Shown one piece after another: positions 23,518 through 32,961 of a stretch of DNA of 64,000 nt. How positions within the stretch are numbered: position 1 is the first letter of the stretch; each line of letters opens with the position of its first letter. Origin of the DNA: Pontiellaceae bacterium B12227 (GTDB lineage: Bacteria > Verrucomicrobiota > Kiritimatiellia > Kiritimatiellales > Pontiellaceae); the NCBI GenBank assembly GCA_029432775.1, contig JAROAZ010000002.1, forward strand, positions 62,001-126,000, in the 5' to 3' direction. Under the pieces are notes generated by a model. The model was not told the DNA's origin. It saw only the letters and a list, made by a program, of their open reading frames with translations, and searched no databases. The translations under genes were made by a program, and so were the position numbers.

Positions 23518-25041
23518 CTATTTCACCAACTCAATCTCACCCGGCTGCCAGGTTTTGTCGTACCATGGCTCCAGCGGGCCGTAGAGGCGGAGAATGGCGT
23601 TCCAACCCTTTCCGGGAATCGTCTGGACCCAGTTGCCCTCTTTGCCTTCCGGGGCCTCGGGGCCGAAGTAAATATCGACCGATGTATCGGGGTTCGCGAC
23701 AACGCCTTTCTTCTCGCTGCCCACAAACGGGAACCGCTGGTCGGTCTGCAGCTGGGAGCGCGTCTGGTTGTCGTAGATACATACCGACCAGAAATTCTTG
23801 GCCGGAATATTGGGCGGAAGATGCAGTTTATAGGTCCTGGACCCATCAAGCCGGTTCTTTTCAGCATCCACAAAAGCGAGGGCATACTTCGAGCCCTTCC
23901 CGCGGAAGTTGAAGGACATCGCCGGCGTGATACCCGTGGCGTAGAAAAGCATGAAGGAGTGGGCATCCAGCCGATGAGCACCGTTATCCATAAACTCATG
24001 ACTTCCGCCGATGAAAGCGGTCCCCCACGCACTGTCTGGATAGTAGGGCTGCAATTTATCCCGATTTCGGAAGGTCAGGGCGCGGGCCGTGGCGGTTCCG
24101 ACATCGGCCGCCTCGGTCAGAATCTTTTTCATGCGCGCATCCGGCTCAAAGGGTTTACCTTTTTGAATACCGATGGAGGCGAGGACGCCGAGCACTTCCG
24201 GGTCCATGGACTCGGCGGGCTCGTACTGAACCGTTGCATTGACTTCCTCGAAGAACGTGTAGTCCATGGCATGGAGCGTATTAAAGGCGACGCCCGAGGC
24301 ATTGGAAAATTTCATCTTCGGCGGATTATCCTTACTCGCCAGCGGATAGGCCCGGAACAACTTTTTGGTGGCCTGAACCGCCGGTTTGGGATCGCCGTCT
24401 ACCTGAAAGCCCCGCCAGACAACCCAGTTACCGTAGGTCCGCGTATGAGCAACATGATAGCCCTCCGGAATATCACCCTCGTAACCGGGAGGAAGAATCA
24501 GAAACTTGCCGCCTTTATTTTTATCCGGCCCGAGCCGGCCGAAGTCGGTCACATAATGGAACCAGGCATCGTCGATGATTCCGAGCACGTCCGGGGGCGT
24601 TTCGAGGACCATTGGGCCATCCTTCACATCAAGCCACATCATGCAGTAAACCGATGATGCATTAGCCGTAAGAAACAGTGCCTTGGAATCCATCAGTTCT
24701 TCAAAGATGATCGCGGATGTATTATCGGGACCGAAGGTTCTCAGCCCTTCCCGCATAGCATGCAGCGATGCCGCCGGAATGGCGGAGAGCACCGCTTGCA
24801 CCCCTCGCTGGAAATCGAGGTTCTCGAATACCTTCTCGACCGTTGCATCATCCGGGAATCCATCCGTAAACCTCAACGTCCCCAATCGGGTTTCGATCGT
24901 ATCGGGAGTCGTGATCCCCGGGGGAATCGAGGTCGTCATTTTCATCTGCGGAGGCGGTGTATTCGCCGACTCATTCGTGACACATCCGGCAAGAAGTCCT
25001 GTTACCACAGTTGAAACCATCATTGTGTTCAGTCGTTTCAT
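23518..25041 (-). CDS. DUF1254/DUF1214 lipoprotein
   Basis: 507 aa with lipobox LLAGC, hence envelope-anchored. The first part (about 50-200) matches DUF1254 (TVEKVFENLDFQRGVQAVL; YCMMWLDVKDGPMVLETPP); the C-terminal part matches DUF1214 (NFWSVCIYDNQTRSQLQTDQ; GNWVQTIPGKGWNAILRLYG). Such two-domain proteins are common in marine and soil bacteria and are of unknown function. Start 25041 (MKRLNTMM) has GGAGATAAAG upstream. It lies between a HAD lipoprotein and MscS but with gaps of about 190 and 80 bases, so probably has its own promoter. Confidence 0.92.
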   Translation of the reverse strand: MKRLNTMMVSTVVTGLLAGCVTNESANTPPPQMKMTTSIPPGITTPDTIETRLGTLRFTDGFPDDATVEKVFENLDFQRGVQAVLSAIPAASLHAMREGLRTFGPDNTSAIIFEELMDSKALFLTANASSVYCMMWLDVKDGPMVLETPPDVLGIIDDAWFHYVTDFGRLGPDKNKGGKFLILPPGYEGDIPEGYHVAHTRTYGNWVVWRGFQVDGDPKPAVQATKKLFRAYPLASKDNPPKMKFSNASGVAFNTLHAMDYTFFEEVNATVQYEPAESMDPEVLGVLASIGIQKGKPFEPDARMKKILTEAADVGTATARALTFRNRDKLQPYYPDSAWGTAFIGGSHEFMDNGAHRLDAHSFMLFYATGITPAMSFNFRGKGSKYALAFVDAEKNRLDGSRTYKLHLPPNIPAKNFWSVCIYDNQTRSQLQTDQRFPFVGSEKKGVVANPDTSVDIYFGPEAPEGKEGNWVQTIPGKGWNAILRLYGPLEPWYDKTWQPGEIELVK

Positions 25042-25231
25042 CTTTATCTCCATTTCCCGGACGTTGGAACTAATATTTAATTTGGGCGTTAATGCAATCG
25101 ATCGGAGCCATCTCCGAATGGCCTGTATTCCAGACTCGCTCCTTGCTGACCCGGATCGACAACCTGTGAATCATAGGACTAAATCAGTACTATTCAAGAT
25201 GCGAATGCTCTAAATCGTTCAGCGGCGGTTA

Positions 25232-26188
25232 TTAATCCTCAAACACCGTCTTGAAATCGTCTTTCATGCTGACCTCAATCCAGTCGTTTTCTGCACACAG
25301 CTTTTTCATTTTATCGACGCTATATTCATATTCGCGGTCGGGGTCGTCGTGATTCACAATCAGCTGGAGGCTGTGCCCGGCGGTTTTGGAATAGTTCAGC
25401 ATTTCAAGATCGCCGCGCGAGTTGCCGACAGCGACGACGGGAACGCGACCGATTTTATTGCGGATATTCACCGGCTTACCGGCCTGGTCGTTAATCGGAT
25501 GAATGAATTCATGTTTACGGATGAAGGCTTCGCCGTTCCACTCCGCCAGCACCATGGTGCCGATAATATGTTCCGGCGGAAGTCCGACGGCTCCTGCCGC
25601 AGCAATGCGGGTGAACTCGGGATCGGAACCGGAACAGATATAGACTTTGAAATCGTGCGCCAACAGATAATCGACCAACTCCAGCACCGGGGCATAGAGC
25701 AACTCGTTCGGCGATTTTCCAAACCTTGGATGCGGCTTGGCGAGGTAGGTATTCAGGGCCTCGGTATAGGCTTCGTCTGTCATGCCGTCCGTAGCGTAGA
25801 GTAGCACATCAAAGAGACCATCGGTTCCGTACATATTGCCATGGAAGTATTCCATGTCTTTTTCGGCAACCGCCTTGAAGGGCTGTTTATTTTTCAAAGA
25901 AGGGTCGTTCTCCATTTGGACGGCCATCTGCTCCAGTGCAAAACCAAACACCACATACATCGGCTTTTCAATCAGAATGGTTCCATCCATATCGAACGTG
26001 GCAATCCGCTCCGCGGGCGGCAGATAGTCCGGGCTCGATTCATCGGTGACTGCCTGAACAAAATCAACGATGGACGCCTTGGCAGCGCCCTCGTTCCACA
26101 GTTCAAGAGAAGCCTGTTGATTTGAAGTTGCGCAGCCGGCCAGAACAGACGAGGAAATAATGAGTACCGCAACCTTGATCCACTTCAT
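25232..26188 (-). CDS. HAD-superfamily phosphatase lipoprotein
   Basis: 318 aa; lipobox VLAGC places it in the envelope. HAD motif I DMDGT (about residues 66-70), motif II YICSGS (serine), a later lysine, and motif IV GNSRGDLEMLNY match haloacid-dehalogenase phosphatases of the phosphoserine-phosphatase-like group. A periplasmic lipid- or metabolite-phosphatase role is likely; the substrate is unknown. A TCCA-N5-TGGA copy (25718-25730) lies in the gene. Confidence 0.9.
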   Translation of the reverse strand: MKWIKVAVLIISSSVLAGCATSNQQASLELWNEGAAKASIVDFVQAVTDESSPDYLPPAERIATFDMDGTILIEKPMYVVFGFALEQMAVQMENDPSLKNKQPFKAVAEKDMEYFHGNMYGTDGLFDVLLYATDGMTDEAYTEALNTYLAKPHPRFGKSPNELLYAPVLELVDYLLAHDFKVYICSGSDPEFTRIAAAGAVGLPPEHIIGTMVLAEWNGEAFIRKHEFIHPINDQAGKPVNIRNKIGRVPVVAVGNSRGDLEMLNYSKTAGHSLQLIVNHDDPDREYEYSVDKMKKLCAENDWIEVSMKDDFKTVFED

Positions 26189-26209
26189 AACTACTCTCCG
26201 CGTATTAAG

Positions 26210-27229
26210 TTAAAAACCCGCAATGCGTTCGATCACCCAGAACATTGCAACAGAGCCGATGATATAGGGCGGCAGCCATGGTGTCCATCCAGGTGTCGGA
26301 ATTTTTAACCCTTTAAATAAAACAATAAGAGCAAGAGCCCCTGCCACAAACAGCAGTTGGCCGGCTTCGACGCCAACGTTAAAAAAGAGCAGGGCCATGG
26401 GAATGGCGTGGCCCGGCAGGCCGACTTCAGAAAGTGCCCCGGCAAAACCGAGGCCGTGCAGCAGGCCGAACGTGAGCGTCACAATCCACGGCGCGCGCTC
26501 GGTGATGCCCGCCCGGCCCTGCCGGCCATGTATGATTTCCGTAGCCACAAAGACAATGCTCAGCGCAATAATAGCTTCCACCGGCGGGCCCGGAACGTGC
26601 ACCAAACCCAACGTGGCCAGCGCTAGTGTAATGCTGTGCGCCACGGTGAACATGGTGATGGTGCCGGTCAGTTTTTTCCAGCCCTTCACCAGAAGCAGCA
26701 GCGCCAACACAAAAAGCAGATGATCAATTCCTCCGAGAATGTGTTCCACCCCGAGGACAAAATAGGTTTCCGCCACCTTCAGCTGCGATGGCGAACTCGC
26801 TATCACAAAGGAGGCGCCTCCTTGCGGCACGCGCAGGGTCTGCTCAATACCGTCCTCCTGCCGGATGCGAACCAGCAGGTCGCTCATCGTGAGGCCGCGA
26901 ATGCCCACCTGCTGCCCCGCCAGCCCGTTCGGAATTTGAATCGTCCACGTTTCCAAACTCGCACCGTCGATGGTTCGCGAGATGGGGTCCGTCAGCTTTT
27001 CCACCCCGTCGGGAAACGTCAGATGCACCGGACTTCCAAGCTCTGGAATCCGGAGCAGGACATCGCATTCGAATTCCGAATTTTCACGCAGCTCAAGATA
27101 GGCCGTGTTCATTTCATGCGCCTCGACTACCGAACTCAGCAGGATTAGGCATAGCCACAAAAAGTCGCAAAAGACACGAATCCCCACTGCCTTTTTATCT
27201 TTGTGTTTCCCGTGCCTCTTTGTGGCCAT
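26210..27229 (-). CDS. HupE/UreJ-family membrane protein
   Basis: 339 aa: signal segment, a periplasmic beta-rich domain (residues about 35-155), then six or seven membrane helices. The HupE/UreJ signature GVEHILGGIDHLLFVLAL is followed by FTVAHSITLALATLG and FGLLHGLGFAGAL, whose histidines probably bind nickel or another metal. The start overlaps the upstream PPIase stop (TAATG), so translation is coupled. The first 25 or so residues (KRHGKHKDKKAVGIRVFCDF) are encoded by a word-type inverted repeat (27155-27226), an odd N-terminus that precedes the real signal region. A palindrome copy is at 27034-27048. Confidence 0.9.
   Translation of the reverse strand: MATKRHGKHKDKKAVGIRVFCDFLWLCLILLSSVVEAHEMNTAYLELRENSEFECDVLLRIPELGSPVHLTFPDGVEKLTDPISRTIDGASLETWTIQIPNGLAGQQVGIRGLTMSDLLVRIRQEDGIEQTLRVPQGGASFVIASSPSQLKVAETYFVLGVEHILGGIDHLLFVLALLLLVKGWKKLTGTITMFTVAHSITLALATLGLVHVPGPPVEAIIALSIVFVATEIIHGRQGRAGITERAPWIVTLTFGLLHGLGFAGALSEVGLPGHAIPMALLFFNVGVEAGQLLFVAGALALIVLFKGLKIPTPGWTPWLPPYIIGSVAMFWVIERIAGF
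27155..27226. repeat. CCACAAAGAGGCAC-type inverted repeat at a gene start
   Basis: CCACAAAAAGTCGCAAAAGACACG on the left is mirrored by TTTGTGTTTCCCGTGCCTCTTTGTGG on the right. The whole element lies inside the 5' coding region of the HupE-like gene and supplies its first residues. Confidence 0.65.
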
Positions 27230-28041
27230 TAATCCGCCTTCTCTTCGATCCGGACGCTATATTTTTCGCGAAGGTCGGAATAGAGTTTTTCCAACCGCTG
27301 GAGACGCTGTTCGTTTTCCCATTCGAACTCGACCATGTTGCGGATTCTTCCAAGGTCTGGAACTTCGCCGGCAAGGCGCTCCTCGATATAAACTAAATGG
27401 AAGCCCAGCTCCGACTCAATCGCTTCGCTCCACGCCTTTTCCGGCAGCTCAATGAGTTTATCCGCAAAGCCAAGCCCGAAGGTCTGGTCGACCTCATCGT
27501 GCGTTACCCGGACAAAGTGCTGGCCGATGGATGAGGGGTCGCCGAACCCGGCGGGCGGCTTCTCCATTGCATTCAGCTCCCGGCGCACCATCACCGCCTG
27601 ATCCAGATGCTCCGGAGAAAAATAGACCTGCTGGATGCTGATCTGTTGCGGCTCGCGGAATACATCCGCATTTGCGGCAAGGTAGGCCTCCAGCTCGGCA
27701 TCGGTTGGAGTGTTTTTTGCCACTCCTTCCTCGGCAAGCAGCTCCAGCTTCTGCCGGATACGCTGGCGAATCACTACATCGTCCCGATCGAGCCCCATCG
27801 CAACCCCCTCACGGAAGGCAACCTCCTCCCGGATATACTCATCAATCAGATTCTCCAACTCTTCATCCGAGGGGGCACGGTTCCAATCATTGGAAAACGT
27901 TTCGGCCAGCATCCCGATGGTTTCGGTCGAGACAACCAATCCAGCGGTTGGAACACCGGCGCGGTTGACCAGACCATACAGTCCGAAAAGCACGGCTCCG
28001 ATCAGGATGAAATGAATGAGAGGTTCTTTGAATATTCGCAT
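27229..28041 (-). CDS. Membrane-anchored parvulin-type peptidyl-prolyl isomerase
   Basis: 270 aa. A single N-terminal membrane anchor (PLIHFILIGAVLFGLYGLV) holds a periplasmic chaperone-like region and a parvulin domain (ISIQQVYFSPEHLDQAVMV to ESELGFHLVYIEERL). This is the plan of PpiD/PrsA-like foldases. Start 28041 (MRIFKEP) is chosen because GGAATGGAGC precedes it. It is coupled to the HupE gene by TAATG; this PPIase-HupE pairing recurs in other bacteria and suggests the foldase serves the transporter or its periplasmic domain. Four palindrome copies lie in this gene (27290, 27349, 27882, 27940), the densest cluster in the window. Confidence 0.9.
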   Translation of the reverse strand: MRIFKEPLIHFILIGAVLFGLYGLVNRAGVPTAGLVVSTETIGMLAETFSNDWNRAPSDEELENLIDEYIREEVAFREGVAMGLDRDDVVIRQRIRQKLELLAEEGVAKNTPTDAELEAYLAANADVFREPQQISIQQVYFSPEHLDQAVMVRRELNAMEKPPAGFGDPSSIGQHFVRVTHDEVDQTFGLGFADKLIELPEKAWSEAIESELGFHLVYIEERLAGEVPDLGRIRNMVEFEWENEQRLQRLEKLYSDLREKYSVRIEEKAD

Positions 28042-28150
28042 GCTCCATTCCATACAATAGAAAGCCGTGGACGGCGAGCGTTTAGCTGAATCGTCCTTGA
28101 TCCTCTTGCTCTTTAAGCGCAAACTGCGTCCATTAAACTCGGGAGTCTAT

Positions 28151-29302
28151 ATGAAAGTCATGGTCCTATATGCAAATGCGGGCAACGGTCACCGTCGTGC
28201 GGCCGAAGCGTTGGCCGCGGTTTGCGAAGCTGATGAGCGCTTCAAGGAAGTTAAACTGATTGATGCGCTGGAATACACCAACAAGGTTTTTCAGGAACTC
28301 TATGCAAACCTCTATATTGAGGCGGTCAAAAAGGCACCGGCTCTCTGGGACTTCTTCTTTCGGGATACCGATCAGGCGTGGACGAAGGAAAAAGGCCGCA
28401 TGCTGATGCACCGCATGAACGGACAACCCTTGACCAAGGAGATCCAGAAATTTAAACCGGACATTTGTTTCTGCACGCACTTCATGCCGTCGGATATCAT
28501 CTCGACTATGCTCCGGAAGGATATGATTCAAACCGACCTGAATGTCGTCGTCACGGACTACTATGTGCATGCCTCCTGGCTGGAGTCGTATGTGAACCAC
28601 ATCTATGTGGCCAAACCCGAGAGTAAAGAACAGCTGGTTCGCCTGAGTTTTCCGAAGTCCCGGATTGAAGCTCTCGGCATTCCGATTGATCCGCTTTTTG
28701 AAAACCTCGGCGACCCGAAACAGCTCTGTGAAAAGCACGGGGTCGATCCCGGACTTCCATTAATTCTTTTGAGCGGCGGAGCCTTCGGGGTCATGTCCGG
28801 CGAAGATATGGCTCAGATGCTCAGCGGCATCACGCAGCCCTGCAACCTGGCGATTGTCTGCGGAAATAATAAAAAGCTGCAGGCGGCCATCCGGAAACAC
28901 ATCGACGCCAACCCCGTTGAAAATATTCATTATCATGTGCTGGGTTTCACGAAAGAGATGCATGAATGGATGGCCATGGCTTCGATCTTTATCGGGAAGC
29001 CCGGCGGCTTAAGTACATCGGAATGCCTGGCCTGCGGCCTGCCGATGCTGATCTGGAATCCGATCCCCGGGCAGGAGGTGTTCAACTCCGTCTATCTGCT
29101 CGAAAACGGCGCGGCCTTTCACCCGGATAACATCACCACCCTGCCCTACCGGATTGATGAACTGCTTAAGAATCCGGAGAAACTGGAGCGCATGCGGCAG
29201 AATGCCCGCGCTATCGCCCGGCCGTCGGCCGCTCGGGACATTGTGAACCATGCGATCGATCATGTGGATGAAGGCGTTATCCGCATCCCGCGCGCCAAAT
29301 AA
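28151..29302 (+). CDS. GT28-type processive lipid glycosyltransferase (MGDG-synthase/UgtP-like)
   Basis: 383 aa. N-terminal MGDG-synthase domain (MVLYANAGNGHRRAAEALA) and C-terminal GT-B UDP-sugar-binding half (GKPGGLSTSECLACGLPMLI). Enzymes of this family transfer galactose or glucose from UDP-sugar to diacylglycerol at the inner membrane. GGGAG lies 8 bases before ATG 28151. Neighbours are a GH1 glycosidase and cardiolipin synthase, so a membrane-lipid theme is plausible. Confidence 0.92.
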   Translation: MKVMVLYANAGNGHRRAAEALAAVCEADERFKEVKLIDALEYTNKVFQELYANLYIEAVKKAPALWDFFFRDTDQAWTKEKGRMLMHRMNGQPLTKEIQKFKPDICFCTHFMPSDIISTMLRKDMIQTDLNVVVTDYYVHASWLESYVNHIYVAKPESKEQLVRLSFPKSRIEALGIPIDPLFENLGDPKQLCEKHGVDPGLPLILLSGGAFGVMSGEDMAQMLSGITQPCNLAIVCGNNKKLQAAIRKHIDANPVENIHYHVLGFTKEMHEWMAMASIFIGKPGGLSTSECLACGLPMLIWNPIPGQEVFNSVYLLENGAAFHPDNITTLPYRIDELLKNPEKLERMRQNARAIARPSAARDIVNHAIDHVDEGVIRIPRAK

Positions 29303-29310
29303 AAATGATA

Positions 29311-29387
29311 ACCACAAAATACTCAAAGGACACAAAATAGACAGCCCTTATTTTTACTCAATTTGTGATCTGTGTGTATTTTGTGGT
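29311..29387. repeat. ACCACAAAATAC-type inverted repeat
   Basis: ACCACAAAATACTCAAAGG and CACAAAATAG on the left are mirrored by CAATTTGTGATCTGTG and GTATTTTGTGGT on the right. It fills the gap between the glycosyltransferase and GH1 genes and displaces any normal ribosome site of the latter. Confidence 0.65.
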
Positions 29388-29398
29388 GTAAAAATTTC

Positions 29399-30703
29399 AT
29401 GAGCAATTTTTTTAAATTTCCAGATGGATTTATTTGGGGCAGTGCGACGTCCGGTCATCAGATTGAGGGTCACAATAAACATTCCAACTGGTGGCACTGG
29501 GAACTGGCCACTGAAACCCAGCCCCTTTCCGGCCAGGCAGTCGACTACTGGAACCGGTTTGAAGAAGACCACGCCCTCATGGCCGAAATGGGCCTTCAGG
29601 CGTTCCGGGTCGGGATTGAATGGGCCCGTATTGAACCCCGCAAAGGTGAATTCGATATGGATGCCGTCCGCCGATATCGCGAAATTTTCCAATCATTGGA
29701 AAAGCACGGCCTTAAGATCTGTCTCACGCTGCACCACTGGGTCGTCCCCCAATGGGCGGCAGAAAAAGGCGACTGGCGGAACCGGGAAATGGTCGACTGG
29801 TTTCTGGAATATGTCCGCTTCGCGGTCGAACAGTTCGGCGAGTTCCCCTTTCAATGGGTCACACTCAACGAACCGATGGTCGCCGCGCTGGCAGGCTATT
29901 TTTCCGGCGATTTTCCGCCCGGCCGGCGCAACTATTTTGAGCTCCGAACCGTGGTTCGGAATATGCTGCGTGCCCACGCCGGGGCCTACCGGATTATTCA
30001 CGAACAGATTCCGGACTCCATGGTCGGCATCGCAATGGCCTATCCGGACCTCGAATCATGGGGCTCGCGCAGCTTTGCCGGATGGTATGAACGAACCACC
30101 GCCGCCATCGGCCAACGCATGGTCTTCCAGGCCTGGGACGACTCGGTCAAAACCGGACGGATTCATCCGCTCTTTGGATCGGGACGCATCGAGGGGCTGG
30201 AAGATTCGGTCGACTTCTGCGGCATAAACTATTATTTCCGCATGACCCTGCGCTTCTCGCTGAAACACGGCCGTACCTGGTTCATTGATCAGGACGCCAC
30301 GCCAGATGGAGTCGAAAAAAATGACTTCGGCTGGCAAATCTGGCCGGAAGGCCTGCGCACCATTATTTCCAAGGTCTGGAAACGGTTTGAAAAACCGGTG
30401 GTGATCACCGAAAACGGGATTGCGGATCGGGCCGATGAAAAACGCGGGGCCTATATTACCGAACACGTGAAACAAATCTTCCAATGTCTGGCAGACGGGG
30501 TTCCAATCCTTGGATATTACCATTGGTCCTTCATCGACAACTTTGAGTGGAAAGAAGGATTTGATATGCAGTTCGGTTTAGTTGAAGTTGATCCCGATGA
30601 TCCGCAGTTAAAACGCAAACCACGGAAAAGCGCGGAACTATACAGCAGCATTATCAAGGCAAATGGATTGGAGAACGAATGCTTCAACTCTGGAAAAAAC
30701 TAA
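29399..30703 (+). CDS. Glycoside hydrolase family 1 (beta-glucosidase-like)
   Basis: 434 aa retaining beta-glycosidase: acid/base glutamate in TLNEPMV (about residue 160) and nucleophile in VITENGIAD (about residue 337), plus FIWGSATSGHQIEG at the N-terminus. No signal peptide, so cytoplasmic. Start 29399 (MSNFFKFPDGF) gives the family N-terminus; ATG 29372 is possible but sits in the inverted repeat. No strong ribosome site is seen for either. Several palindrome copies lie inside (29687, 30367, 30502), one encoding FQSLE. It overlaps the longest frame of cardiolipin synthase slightly, suggesting cotranscription. Confidence 0.94.
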   Translation: MSNFFKFPDGFIWGSATSGHQIEGHNKHSNWWHWELATETQPLSGQAVDYWNRFEEDHALMAEMGLQAFRVGIEWARIEPRKGEFDMDAVRRYREIFQSLEKHGLKICLTLHHWVVPQWAAEKGDWRNREMVDWFLEYVRFAVEQFGEFPFQWVTLNEPMVAALAGYFSGDFPPGRRNYFELRTVVRNMLRAHAGAYRIIHEQIPDSMVGIAMAYPDLESWGSRSFAGWYERTTAAIGQRMVFQAWDDSVKTGRIHPLFGSGRIEGLEDSVDFCGINYYFRMTLRFSLKHGRTWFIDQDATPDGVEKNDFGWQIWPEGLRTIISKVWKRFEKPVVITENGIADRADEKRGAYITEHVKQIFQCLADGVPILGYYHWSFIDNFEWKEGFDMQFGLVEVDPDDPQLKRKPRKSAELYSSIIKANGLENECFNSGKN

Positions 30704-30714
30704 GGAGTAAAGAA

Positions 30715-32136
30715 ATGACGATCTGGGTCTTATTCATGGCGGCCGCCCACATTCTCGGCATCATCTCAACCCTGCATGTTCTGATGACCGGGCGCACATC
30801 TCAGGGCACCATCGCCTGGGGCGTCACGCTGAATACGTTTCCGGTTGTGGCCGTGCCGGCCTATTGGATTCTCGGGCGCAGCAAGTTTGAGGGTTACGTG
30901 ACAACCAAGCGTATGGCAAATTCTGACTTTGATCGTGAATACCAGTATTTGATCGATCAGCTTTCTGCGCACCGTATTCCAAAGGCGGATCTCCCGTTCG
31001 GAGGCGTGGCAGCCGAGCTCGTCGCCGACCTGCCTTTTCTGACAGGGAATAAAACCGAGCTGCTCATTAATGGTGAAAAGACGTTCGACAGCATCCTGAA
31101 AGGAATGGCTGAAGCAGAACACTATATCCTGTTTCAGTTTTACATTGTCCATGACGATGAGATTGGCCGGAAGATCAAGGACCTGCTGCTCAGCAAAGCC
31201 ACAGCCGGTGTGCAGGTATATTTTCTCTACGATGAAATCGGCAGCCATGATCTTCCGAAAGCCTATTTGAACGAATTGAAAGCTGCCGGGGTTCAGGCTC
31301 ATGCTTTCAACACCCGCAAGGGGCCGCGCAACCGGTTTCAGATTAATTTCCGGAATCATCGAAAGATCGTGGTGGTGGATGGGGCAAAAGCCTGGATCGG
31401 CGGACATAATGTCGGCGATGAATATCTGGGAAAAGATCCAACCTTTGGAAACTGGCGGGATACGCATATGAAGATCACCGGCCCGGCCGCCCTCGCCGCA
31501 CAGCTCTCGTTCAGTACCGACTGGCACTGGGCCACGGATGATGCGATGCTGCATCTGAACTGGAAACCGGTTCCTTCCGCGGATTCGGATGTGCCCGTTA
31601 TTGTCGTCCCCTCCGGCCCGGCGGACGACGTGGAAACCGCCTCGCTGATGTTTCTCCATGCCATCAATGCCGCGAAGGAACGTATCTGGATCCAGAGTCC
31701 TTATTTTGTTCCGGACGATGCCATCATATCCGCCTTGCAGCTCGCGGCCATGCGGGGGGTGGATGTGCGCATTCTGATTCCGGATGCGATTGATCACACC
31801 ATGGTCTGGCTTTGCGCCTTTTCCTATTATGATGATGCCACGGCGACGGGCGCAAATATTTACCGCTATACCAACGGCTTCCTGCATGCCAAAACCATTC
31901 TGATCGACGATATCACCTCCGCGGTAGGAACGGCCAATCTGGATAATCGATCCCTGCGTCTTAACTTTGAAGTGACTTCCTGGGTGTATGACAAAACTTT
32001 CGCCGCCGAAATGGAACAAATGTATCTGAACGACTTTGAAAATTCACGGCTCATGACTACGGATGATCTGGGCAAACGCCCGTGGTGGTTTAAACTGGCC
32101 GTTCGCTTCGCCCGGCTGACCGCTCCGATTCAGTAG
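30715..32136 (+). CDS. cls: Cardiolipin synthase (phospholipase D family)
   Basis: 473 aa, the normal size for bacterial Cls. Two N-terminal membrane helices (IWVLFMAAAHILGIISTL; AWGVTLNTFPVVAVPAYWIL) and two HKD motifs: NHRKIVVVDGAKAWIGGHN and HAKTILIDDITSAVGTANLD. It joins two phosphatidylglycerols, or PG with PE, to make cardiolipin in the inner membrane. Start 30715 has AAGGAG 8 bases upstream; an ATG at 30679 would overlap the GH1 gene and lacks a site. A palindrome copy is at 31437-31449. Confidence 0.94.
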   Translation: MTIWVLFMAAAHILGIISTLHVLMTGRTSQGTIAWGVTLNTFPVVAVPAYWILGRSKFEGYVTTKRMANSDFDREYQYLIDQLSAHRIPKADLPFGGVAAELVADLPFLTGNKTELLINGEKTFDSILKGMAEAEHYILFQFYIVHDDEIGRKIKDLLLSKATAGVQVYFLYDEIGSHDLPKAYLNELKAAGVQAHAFNTRKGPRNRFQINFRNHRKIVVVDGAKAWIGGHNVGDEYLGKDPTFGNWRDTHMKITGPAALAAQLSFSTDWHWATDDAMLHLNWKPVPSADSDVPVIVVPSGPADDVETASLMFLHAINAAKERIWIQSPYFVPDDAIISALQLAAMRGVDVRILIPDAIDHTMVWLCAFSYYDDATATGANIYRYTNGFLHAKTILIDDITSAVGTANLDNRSLRLNFEVTSWVYDKTFAAEMEQMYLNDFENSRLMTTDDLGKRPWWFKLAVRFARLTAPIQ

Positions 32137-32159
32137 CAGGGTAACTTTCAATCAAGGCT

Positions 32160-32942
32160 CTATTTCGGGAACATGAACTGGAGCTGAACGCGGGCAGAGT
32201 AGTCGCCATAGCCACGGGGTTTTTCAATGTTGTAGTAGAGATGTGCATTCAAGTTTACGGGTAGCTTGCCCCAGCGCATAATTTTGCCAACGCCTCCGCC
32301 CACCGGAACCACCCAGCGATCAGAAGATGGTGCGTTCCAGTTGGCGGTCATAATCGGGCCGGAGACGAGATACCATCCCTTATCCAGGTTGTAATTAATA
32401 AAATACTGGAACAGAAAGGTGTTGAGCTCACCGGTTTTCTCGAAGCCCCAGATATTATTTGCCAGTGCGCCGGCCACCCACCTGCCCTTGATCCAAACAC
32501 CGACAGCTGAGACACCGCCTCCCCATTGATCCGGACCGAGTCCGGTTTTCGTGGTGGTCGGCAGGTTGAGTACGGGACCGACTCCCCAGGTGATATTATT
32601 AACGGGAGCGTCCGGAGAAAACCAACCGGTGAAGACCGTATCGCTCAGCCCGCTTTTGGTCTTTCCGTTTATCGACTGGCTGACGACCGGCAGGATGGTT
32701 CGGGTGATGAGGTTCCAATCATCGGAAAGGGTTACGGGATAGACGGGCTGAATATTGAGGACGTTGATGTAGTCGCCGCCACCCATGTCACCGCCGAATG
32801 TCGTGTTGTTCTGGAACGGCAGGCTGATCATCGAAGCCAGCGGATTCTGCGCAGCCGCAGCAAGTTGCTCTTCGGTTTTTTCTTCTCCTATAGCGGATGC
32901 TGCAAGAGCGAGTACGATTCCTACGGCGGTATTATATTTCAT
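32160..32942 (-). CDS. Outer-membrane beta-barrel protein (porin/MetA-pathway-like)
   Basis: 260 aa, signal peptide MKYNTAVGIVLALAASAIG, then alternating-strand sequence ending in FMFPK, as barrels of this type do. The motif NPLASMISLPFQNNTTFGG and the ITRTILPVVSQ and GVGPVLNLPT segments fit proteins annotated as neuromedin-U-like or transporter family OMPs of about 260 residues in marine bacteria. Function unknown, perhaps uptake of small hydrophobic compounds. It follows the Omp85-like gene by 19 bases and is probably cotranscribed. Confidence 0.82.
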   Translation of the reverse strand: MKYNTAVGIVLALAASAIGEEKTEEQLAAAAQNPLASMISLPFQNNTTFGGDMGGGDYINVLNIQPVYPVTLSDDWNLITRTILPVVSQSINGKTKSGLSDTVFTGWFSPDAPVNNITWGVGPVLNLPTTTKTGLGPDQWGGGVSAVGVWIKGRWVAGALANNIWGFEKTGELNTFLFQYFINYNLDKGWYLVSGPIMTANWNAPSSDRWVVPVGGGVGKIMRWGKLPVNLNAHLYYNIEKPRGYGDYSARVQLQFMFPK

Positions 32943-32961
32943 CTTCAGTCTCCTTCAGTTT